A stretch of 54,578 nt of DNA from the IMG/VR virus record IMGVR_UViG_3300009180_002134, positions 1 to 54,578 of that record. The stretch is one strand, 5' to 3'. The notes beneath the pieces are model-generated. The model saw nothing but the letters and a program-made list of their open reading frames with translations, did no database searches and was not told where the DNA came from. Made by a program: the position numbers and the translations under genes. Below, one piece after another: positions 45,301-52,235 of the stretch. The DNA is from a virus. The stretch's first letter is position 1. Each line of letters opens with the position of its first letter.

Positions 45301-47879
45301 ATTTCAGAAGTTATAGGTTGAGGAAGGGGCATGTTTGATGATATAACATCTGAAGGTAAATCAAGTGATTCATCTATAACACCACCGTATGCATACTTTT
45401 TTTCTTTTGTGTTCCCATAAAAACTTGCATGAACATGATCAGTGTGTGGATCATTACCGTTCTGTTTATTTGGTGTGTATGTTTGCCATCCACTATTAGG
45501 ACTCCATATTCTTCTATTAAATATTAAATATTTAATGTTTCTATCAGAAGCTTCATTAATAAGCTTCTGTGCTATTTGATTACCTGCTGTTATACTGTTT
45601 ATACCTATATCTAAAGCATTCCCAGTATTATGATCACTTGTTCTTAGTTTATGTTTCCAATCACCTCCTATACCTAAATTAGTAACCCCTTTAAACTTAG
45701 TAGAAATATCATCCCATGTTTTTTGAGCCATTGGATTCACTTCAAAAGAACTAGATGTATTATTTTGAGGTTCAGCTTTTCTTTTTTTAGTAAAATTAAA
45801 TATAATATCAGGATCAATTTGTTCTCCTTGAGGATTTCTATATGTAAAATGTAAATGTGGTCCATTTGAATTACCAGTGTTACCAGATAAAGCTACAATC
45901 TGTCCTTTAGCAACAGGATCCCCTATATTAACTTTATACCCATTTAAATGAGCATATCCTGTTTTTGATCCATCAGAGTGTTGTATAATAAGTTGATTAC
46001 CACCTTGAGGATTTTGATATATACTTTTTACTACACCATCCATTGGTGCATATATATTTGTATTAACACCTACTGCTAAGTCAATACCATTATGTTCACT
46101 AGACGCAAATCCTTGTGGTCCTTTAGGAGCTTTTCTACGACCATATCCACTAGTTACTACAAAGTTTTTTAAAGGAGAAAATAAACCTTCTCCTACTGGA
46201 TAACTTTCTCCACTTGTTTCAGAAGAAGCAGGTGCTGATGAAGTTTCTGGTGCAACTTGTGGTGCAGGAGTTGGTGTAGATGTTATCTGAATCATTTCAG
46301 AAGGAAGACTTAGCTCATCATCAATAGCTCCACCAAAAGCTCTTATCTTCATTCCAGGATTGTTCATGTAACGACCCTCATTAGTAAAACCTTGTTCAGG
46401 TTGTCTAAATGCACCATATGAACTACCTGTTACACTATAGTTACCACGATTACCACTTCTATTAGCTGGAACTACAGCTGCAGAATTAAATCTTTGATTT
46501 CTAGCCCATTGATCATAATCTTTTTGTTTATTTCTATCACCTATAAACTGACCTACAACACCAAGCTTATCTGTCATTCCTTTAAAAGCCTCTACACCAG
46601 CATTAAACTTATTTGTTTTTACACCTATTTGATCAAAGAATGTTTTAGGTTTAACAACGTTTGACTGATCATGTTCATATCCTTTTCTTGCTTCCCTTCT
46701 TCTTTCTCTTTTAGATAAATCTAATGAAACACGTGGTATATAATCAGGACTATTAGGATCATCATTACTACTTGTAATATTAGTAGTTGTATTATTAGTA
46801 GTTGTAGTACCAGTTTGTGTTGTATTAGTAGTTTGTGCTGCAGGTTCTGTAGTTGCAGGAACTGTAGTAGCAGTAGGCTCTATAGTTGGTACAGTAGTTA
46901 CAGGCTCTGTACTTGGTACTGTGGTTATAGGTGCTGTAGTTGTAGGTTGTTCAGTTGATACTACAGGTTGTTGATCTGGAGGTGGAGTAACTACAGGTGT
47001 TGTAACCTTTCCTGTTTCATCTTTATTACCATTAATTGTTGGCACTGTAGTTGAAGCTGTAGGAGCATTTGGATCTTGTCTATTTTTAAACTTACCTCCA
47101 TAGTTTGGAAGACCATATCTTTGATACCAAGATAATGTAGCAGGATTTTCAACAGACCCTGTTCCATCATTACTAGCAACAAACTTTCCATTAACAATAT
47201 TACCTCTGTTTGTATTACTGTAAAAAAACTGTCTACCTTGATTCATCAAATTTCTTTGTTGATCAACTGGAAGAGTTGTTATTTTATCTTTATATTGATC
47301 ATAGATAGTATTGAATGCAGTTTCTTTAGTTGGATCTGTCCATACACCAGCTTTATTAGCAGCTCTAAAACCACCTCTTCCTGATAAACCAGCTGCATTT
47401 CCTTCAACAGTTTTTATATATTGATCTAACATATAAATTCTAGGATCTACCCCAGCATTATATAATAAATCACCAGCTTCAGTTCTTATACCAGGATTAA
47501 ACTGTTCAAGATCTGTTCCATAATCTTGATTAAAAGTATTATACCAAGATTCATAATCTGTTGGATTAGGAGCTGTATAATCTGCAGGAGCAGGTTGTCC
47601 TGTACGGGCATCCATAGTTTTACCAGTGGCATCATCAGTATAATACCCTCTTCTATTATTATACCCATAGTTACCTAAACCATATGCTTGATTTTTATTT
47701 TGATCATATCCACCCACTGTACCTTCTGTATCAAAAATCTGTTCATACGGTCTTATCTTAACACACTTAGTTCCATCCCAATATTCATCATCAGCACAGC
47801 CATTAATCTGTGTACCATACTCAGCTTTTGGTAATCCTGTAATTCTAATTTTTCTATATCCAGTAATTTTTACTTTCAT
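42378..47879 (-). CDS. Multi-domain cell-wall hydrolase with Gly-Gly linkers
   Basis: This 1,833-residue mosaic contains: an N-terminal module beginning M-K-V-K-I-T-G; a Thr/Pro-rich linker (~280-375); an M23 (LytM-like) peptidase with H596-N-G-I-D600 and H675-L-H677; a second hydrolase-like domain (~750-825) with S-D-H-N-T-G-N-A-L-D-I-G and H-T-D-H-V-H; a lysozyme-like module with Y-N-P-G-N near 890; and a zinc ribbon (C-S-N-C ... C-H-K-C, ~1017-1045). The C-terminal 750 residues are Gln/Gly/Tyr-rich and unrecognised. Short linkers of the type M-K-I-R ... G-G precede several domains (residues 510 and 1053). It could open the cell wall during infection, and the linkers may be cleaved (inference). 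Confidence 0.75.
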   Translation of the reverse strand: MKVKITGYRKIRITGLPKAEYGTQINGCADDEYWDGTKCVKIRPYEQIFDTEGTVGGYDQNKNQAYGLGNYGYNNRRGYYTDDATGKTMDARTGQPAPADYTAPNPTDYESWYNTFNQDYGTDLEQFNPGIRTEAGDLLYNAGVDPRIYMLDQYIKTVEGNAAGLSGRGGFRAANKAGVWTDPTKETAFNTIYDQYKDKITTLPVDQQRNLMNQGRQFFYSNTNRGNIVNGKFVASNDGTGSVENPATLSWYQRYGLPNYGGKFKNRQDPNAPTASTTVPTINGNKDETGKVTTPVVTPPPDQQPVVSTEQPTTTAPITTVPSTEPVTTVPTIEPTATTVPATTEPAAQTTNTTQTGTTTTNNTTTNITSSNDDPNSPDYIPRVSLDLSKRERRREARKGYEHDQSNVVKPKTFFDQIGVKTNKFNAGVEAFKGMTDKLGVVGQFIGDRNKQKDYDQWARNQRFNSAAVVPANRSGNRGNYSVTGSSYGAFRQPEQGFTNEGRYMNNPGMKIRAFGGAIDDELSLPSEMIQITSTPTPAPQVAPETSSAPASSETSGESYPVGEGLFSPLKNFVVTSGYGRRKAPKGPQGFASSEHNGIDLAVGVNTNIYAPMDGVVKSIYQNPQGGNQLIIQHSDGSKTGYAHLNGYKVNIGDPVAKGQIVALSGNTGNSNGPHLHFTYRNPQGEQIDPDIIFNFTKKRKAEPQNNTSSSFEVNPMAQKTWDDISTKFKGVTNLGIGGDWKHKLRTSDHNTGNALDIGINSITAGNQIAQKLINEASDRNIKYLIFNRRIWSPNSGWQTYTPNKQNGNDPHTDHVHASFYGNTKEKKYAYGGVIDESLDLPSDVISSNMPLPQPITSEIPQAYQAPVTSVERTQAEEGPLPSSWEHYNPGNIHYGEFAKTYNAKIGRKDSDGRVAIFPDMETGMQAMKDLIFGEGYKNLTVSQARNRWVNGKPTVTTVSTMPIVKAMGGDFKLRDLNEEERNKLVAEFIKWEDRRVYDRLKKQKVIFAEGGSVDEITCSNCGWSWTADESDPSDVNVCHKCGFNNNTIDNDMKIRITGGPKQMAYGGQSGYGFDLGQRNTYSAMSQNPYENSSKTLGPVPRDQANVEAEEGETVFGDIDKDGQREHMLIGGKKHTQGGTPLNVPEGSFIFSDTKKMRIKDPEVLNFFGLKPIKEGYTPAEIAKRYDVNKYKAILQDPLADAIKKRTAQLMMENYEKKLGYLALIQESMKGFPQGLPKIAEEVLGTTKQGQQALQNQGQQQMPQQGQEEMPQEEMMPPQEMPQQGMEEQMMEAPEEEQGEEMPPMQMYGGSPYAYGGTFAFNDGTYIPQDYGEMAYGGNVQYADEGTEVGNRKKKKVKTKDKGEVEAEVYPKGSIPTGYVPYPGSVDLWWIPGKPGSLKKGTIHKGRKIGGGGRAIKGCENLLYTIADTKARPNCYKTFLETENWKNAPLEEQIKALKELAKGQRLTYQSPDIEEPGTDPQYATIEDTPPPVTTPPKYKWRCTENGPVKVDVSKAGPEEGFSDPITHEWVTSDMMGYGDESQGGPYYETKEEAEKVCKPEKPKTPPSLIPPPIFPGMPPNFDSAAAIGPKKYHPWAARLEQYMPNPAFLSPERELAENAGLATAMSRGYTGSPQQYAAMANAAQQGAVGNAANIIARVSNQNVGIANQYSPLQAGIMNDMMKYDANRQDILHQNENMYDKEYRNTWRKWLTDRDKVKKGMYEYVTKRNILNATNPYYNVIDTPQGGMIQMRPGVGAYNTIIGPGATASTAASYRQRLDEYKQAGYSDGQIKLLLDQEFGPSRGGSRSSDVNAWNQAYINNTRNVTGSNDDDNS

Positions 47880-47888
47880 AAGTGTATA

Positions 47889-48548
47889 TTAACGTACATA
47901 TTCAAATGTATATCCACCCTCTTTTAATTTCTGAAGAAGTTCAGGAGTTGCTTCCATAGTTTGACCCACTACAATACCACCATCTGCATAATTACTTTTA
48001 GAAGTATTTTTTGCAAAGTTAGCTTTTTTAGATGATGGTTTGTTATAAGTTCCACCTTTTGCATATTGATTATCACGATACATCATACCATTATTCATAG
48101 CACCACCATATCCCATATCTCCACCATACATCATAGGAGATTGTTGATTAAAATAACTAGGTTGTTCCATCATTGGTCCACCGTAAGCATACTCACCATA
48201 TGTAGGAACATATGCTCCTCCATAGTTATAATATTGATTACCACTGAATGAACCATCGTCATAAGATCCACCGTAAGCATATGCACCACCATACATCATA
48301 GGAGGTTGTCCTTGTTGAGCCATCATTTGTTGCTGCATTCTAGGATCCATACCACCCTGCTGTTCTTCTTGACCTCCACCTTGTAAAGCTTCAACCATTT
48401 GAGCTAATGCTTGTTGTTGCTGTTCAGGCTTCATCTGCTGAAGTTGTTCAATTATTTTTCTAGGGTCAGTCTGTGTAGCCTGAGCATAAGCTTGTATGAT
48501 TTGCATGATCTGTTCTTGTTGACCACCACCACCTTGTTGATTTTGCAT
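47889..48548 (-). CDS. Gln-rich low-complexity protein with Tyr-Gly-Gly repeats
   Basis: This 219-residue protein has two parts. Residues 1-75 are a Gln-rich helix (Q-Q-Q-A-L-A-Q-M-V). The rest carries about nine Gly-Gly motifs preceded by an aromatic residue or by Y-A-[YKD], such as Y-A-Y-G-G, M-Y-G-G, Y-A-K-G-G and Y-A-D-G-G. The last twenty residues resemble the C-terminus of the gene at 52.2 kb. It lies nine bases upstream of the multi-hydrolase gene. No family is recognised. A flexible packaged or scaffold-type protein is possible. Confidence 0.6.
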   Translation of the reverse strand: MQNQQGGGGQQEQIMQIIQAYAQATQTDPRKIIEQLQQMKPEQQQQALAQMVEALQGGGQEEQQGGMDPRMQQQMMAQQGQPPMMYGGAYAYGGSYDDGSFSGNQYYNYGGAYVPTYGEYAYGGPMMEQPSYFNQQSPMMYGGDMGYGGAMNNGMMYRDNQYAKGGTYNKPSSKKANFAKNTSKSNYADGGIVVGQTMEATPELLQKLKEGGYTFEYVR

Positions 48549-48587
48549 ATTAAATGTTTTAACTATTGTTTATAATGAGAAGGGTTA

Positions 48588-51500
48588 CTAATCTAATTTA
48601 CGTTTTTTTTGTGGTTTCACCATAGAATCCATCAAGTTTCTTGGAGCTTGTCCACCAAATTTATTATAATAAAATTGTAATAATGGACTATTTTGTCTTG
48701 GTAATTGTGGAATAGAGATATCACCTCCATAAGCTTTCTTTTCATAAGAAGAAACATCTGAATATTTACTTGATACATTATTAGCAGGATTATTATAAAA
48801 TGCTTCTGCTTCTTCATTATTATCAAAATGTTTTGTCTGAGTTTTTTTAGCAATAGGATCAAAGTATTCTACATTCCATCCAACACTAGTATTAGTGGAA
48901 GGTGTTTCATTATATGAACCAGACATTGGAATATCCAACTTAGGGAATTTTCTTTCTTGTATTTGAAAATTCATAGTGGGTTGTGGTATAGGTATTTTAG
49001 TAGCTGGTACAAATGGTGTCAAATGTAATTTAGGTTCTGATTTAGGTTTTACATTAACTTTTGGTTTTTCTTTAAGTTTAGGTTTAAGAGCAGGATCGTA
49101 AGGAGTTCCTTTAGGTCCGTATTTCTTAAGTCTTTCTTGTTGTTGTTTAGGTTTAAGTGTATTCCATGGAGCAACATATATAGGATCATACTGAGGTAAT
49201 TCTACTATATCTGATGTAATGTACTGGTTTGCTTTGTTTACACCATCTGGCCATAAGTTACTGCTTGGTGATAGGTTTCTTCCCTCAGCACTAATCAAAT
49301 AATTTGGTTGTATTCTTCTATCGTATACACCAATAGGAATATTTTTATTTATAAAACCTACAGTGAGTTCTCTTTGATCAAATTTATTTTTATCAATATT
49401 TTTATAATATTCTTTTGATTTTTTCAGTCTATCATTTGATTGTCTTGTATTTTCTAACTCACTAAGAATTTTTTTTCTATCAAGAGAAAAAGGATCTTTT
49501 ACAATCTTATAGTTAGGATTATTTTTAAACCAATTTTGTTGAGCTAATGCTCCTTGATAAAGTCTAAGACTATCTGCTTGAGTAGCTGTTCCATATCCTG
49601 GAGGACATTGACAATTAAATTCTGGACATGGGCAATCTTCCCCACCTTCATCAAATCTAGGAACTCCCATTCCTACATTGTAATATCCTTGGTTAGATGC
49701 TACACCACCTTCTTTCTTTTTATTTAATGTTGAAGCTCCTGAAATAAGTCCTGAACCAATACCCACACCTGCTGCAGTTTGTCCAATCTTTTTCCAATCT
49801 AAAACTCTAGGTGCTGGTGTATATGTACCAAAACTTAAAGTTTCAGCAAGTGGATCACTTGCTTGACTACTTGCTTTAGTAATGTTTTGATAGTTAGGTG
49901 TGTATGTTGGTCCAGCAGAAGGTTTAGTAAAGTATTGTCTAGGATTTGTAAACATTTCACTACTTCCAAACAATGATGATTGTTTAGGAGTTGTTCCAAT
50001 AGATGAAGATATAGGTTTAAGTCCTCTTGGTCCTAATAAACTTTCTATAGATGGTGTATGACCATATTGTCTATTCAACCAATATCTTGTATTAGAATCA
50101 AATAATTTTCCTGTTTCAGGATCAAAGAGTATTCCTTTACCTTGTTCTAAGGAAGTCTCAGGAGCAAGTTTAGGGATTCTTTTATAGAAAAAATCTTGAA
50201 AAGGAGTTATTTTTAAATCATCTTTTAAGTTTTTCATTTTATGAGCAACATCTTCAAAAGATCTAGTTGGTACAAGTCTATCTGCAACATTAGCATTATA
50301 AAACTCATCTGCTTTAGTAACAGGATTATATCTACTAAAAGTTTTATTTTGAATAATTGCTTCTCCAAGATCTGTAGGAGCTGAAGGTTTTATAAATCTT
50401 CTAACTCCTGGAAGGTTTGCAAATTCTAATAATGGTAAAGCATCTGCAACATTTCCTACAAAGTTTAAAGCTCTTGCATTTGTACCAGCATCACCAAATG
50501 GAGATTTAAATTCTGACATAGTTTGACCAGGTAAAAGCGTACTCTCATTTAACTTATGACTACCATATGCTAATAAATTACCTGTTCCTTGTAAAACATC
50601 TTGAGTAGTTTGAAAAGGATCTGAAACAAATTGTTTAGTGGCATTACCTGCTCCTTTCAACCATGTAAATGGAGATAGCGTATTTATAATACTAGAAGAA
50701 CCTCCCATATTCTCAGCAGCTGCACTTAAATTACTAGGAACATACCCCATCTTATTATATGCTCTAATTGCTGTTCCCGGATGTGTTATTATATCCAATA
50801 TTTTATTAACAGGTGATTGAGTATATCCTTGTCTAAATTGTGCTTGATTCTGATTAGATAATGATGTCTCTAACATATCCTTTCTAAGCAACGCACGTTT
50901 TTGATCCTCTGTTAGTTTGCTATTCACTACAAATGGTTTACTTGTAGGAAATACAACTTTTCCATCAGGAAGTTGCTGAACAAGTTTTCCTGATTCATAT
51001 AGTTCTTTATACAATTTAGATGCTATATCAATACATCCTGTACCTTCTAAATATATTTGACCTGGTTTACATTTAACCTCATCACCATCTTTAGCTTTTA
51101 CTAATCCTCCATTTTTAAAGTTTAAACCTTGTCTAAGAGGAGCAGATCCAATGGGATAATTATTCGTTGAATTAAGATTTGGTTTTGGAAAAATAGATTT
51201 ACCACCATTGTCAATATACTGCTCATATGCTCTAGCTTCACCTTCTAATGTAGATGGGTCTTCATATATACGATCTTCAGCCCCTACAAAAGGTTTTCTT
51301 CCTTTTGCATCTGGTTTAGATCCAGCAATTAATCTATTTCTTGGTATAAACTGTAATTCTGGATTAGCTTGTATCATTTTATTCATTTCATTATTCACTT
51401 CTTGTCCTCTTCTTTCTCTTGGATTTTTACCTGTTAAAGTTTGATAATGATGATATTGTTCATGTCCCATCCACCAAGGATTATTAACATTTTCAATTTG

Positions 51501-52232
51501 ACTATTAGGATCATACCAAATAGTATTGTCACTATATCCATAATGACCTTCTGGATTTTGTCCTGCAACATATTTAGGTTCTGCAAAATTAATTACAGGA
51601 AAAAAAGGTTTCTTAGGACCTGGTCCAGATTGACCACCATTTTTATAATAAAGAGGTGAAGGTCTATTAACTCCAGACATAAATCTACTTGCATCTAAAT
51701 GTTCACGTCTACCTGGTTCTTCAGCAAATATTCTGTTATAATAACTAGGACCATACATATCTGCTGATTGTTTAGATGGTTGATATCCACTTTTTTCAGT
51801 CCAGTTACCACCATAAAAACCATCTACACCATGATAGTTAGATTGATTACTAAATGTAGGATGATTTGGTTTTTTCCATTTATCACTTCCATGACCATTT
51901 TCATCCGTCTTTTTATAATCTCCAGACTTCCAAAAACCTTGTACATCATATGCACCCTTATCCATCATAATATCTCTACCTTGTCTTTTAGATTCTTCAG
52001 CAGCCCATTCACTAAACTCTTTCTGTTCTTTTTTAGTTAATGATGTATTGAATCTATCTGTATACATCATTTCAGGATCTTGCTGTGGTAAGAAAGATAT
52101 AGGACCTGGTCCTTTAGTACCACCTTCCTTAAACATTTCACCATGGTTCATCTTACCGGCCATGTAATCCACCATTGGACCACCATATGCTAATTCAGGA
52201 GTTTCCCATCCTACAATTTTTATTTTATGCAT
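48588..52232 (-). CDS. Large protein with HExxH motif and Gly-Gly linkers
   Basis: This 1,214-residue protein starts M-H-K-I-K-I-V-G-W and soon shows A-Y-G-G, like the N-terminus of the 1,833-residue neighbour. Near its first fifth there is a zinc-peptidase-type motif, W-M-G-H257-E-Q-Y-H261-H. Gly-Gly linkers recur (F-K-E-G-G, Y-K-N-G-G, F-K-N-G-G, F-D-E-G-G); two are followed by Gly-Pro-Gly-Pro. There is a Cys-rich segment (C-P-C-P-E-F-N-C-Q-C) near residue 880, a possible metal or disulfide site. No full domain is recognised. A packaged or entry role is inferred from context. Confidence 0.6.
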   Translation of the reverse strand: MHKIKIVGWETPELAYGGPMVDYMAGKMNHGEMFKEGGTKGPGPISFLPQQDPEMMYTDRFNTSLTKKEQKEFSEWAAEESKRQGRDIMMDKGAYDVQGFWKSGDYKKTDENGHGSDKWKKPNHPTFSNQSNYHGVDGFYGGNWTEKSGYQPSKQSADMYGPSYYNRIFAEEPGRREHLDASRFMSGVNRPSPLYYKNGGQSGPGPKKPFFPVINFAEPKYVAGQNPEGHYGYSDNTIWYDPNSQIENVNNPWWMGHEQYHHYQTLTGKNPRERRGQEVNNEMNKMIQANPELQFIPRNRLIAGSKPDAKGRKPFVGAEDRIYEDPSTLEGEARAYEQYIDNGGKSIFPKPNLNSTNNYPIGSAPLRQGLNFKNGGLVKAKDGDEVKCKPGQIYLEGTGCIDIASKLYKELYESGKLVQQLPDGKVVFPTSKPFVVNSKLTEDQKRALLRKDMLETSLSNQNQAQFRQGYTQSPVNKILDIITHPGTAIRAYNKMGYVPSNLSAAAENMGGSSSIINTLSPFTWLKGAGNATKQFVSDPFQTTQDVLQGTGNLLAYGSHKLNESTLLPGQTMSEFKSPFGDAGTNARALNFVGNVADALPLLEFANLPGVRRFIKPSAPTDLGEAIIQNKTFSRYNPVTKADEFYNANVADRLVPTRSFEDVAHKMKNLKDDLKITPFQDFFYKRIPKLAPETSLEQGKGILFDPETGKLFDSNTRYWLNRQYGHTPSIESLLGPRGLKPISSSIGTTPKQSSLFGSSEMFTNPRQYFTKPSAGPTYTPNYQNITKASSQASDPLAETLSFGTYTPAPRVLDWKKIGQTAAGVGIGSGLISGASTLNKKKEGGVASNQGYYNVGMGVPRFDEGGEDCPCPEFNCQCPPGYGTATQADSLRLYQGALAQQNWFKNNPNYKIVKDPFSLDRKKILSELENTRQSNDRLKKSKEYYKNIDKNKFDQRELTVGFINKNIPIGVYDRRIQPNYLISAEGRNLSPSSNLWPDGVNKANQYITSDIVELPQYDPIYVAPWNTLKPKQQQERLKKYGPKGTPYDPALKPKLKEKPKVNVKPKSEPKLHLTPFVPATKIPIPQPTMNFQIQERKFPKLDIPMSGSYNETPSTNTSVGWNVEYFDPIAKKTQTKHFDNNEEAEAFYNNPANNVSSKYSDVSSYEKKAYGGDISIPQLPRQNSPLLQFYYNKFGGQAPRNLMDSMVKPQKKRKLD

Positions 52233-52235
52233 AAC

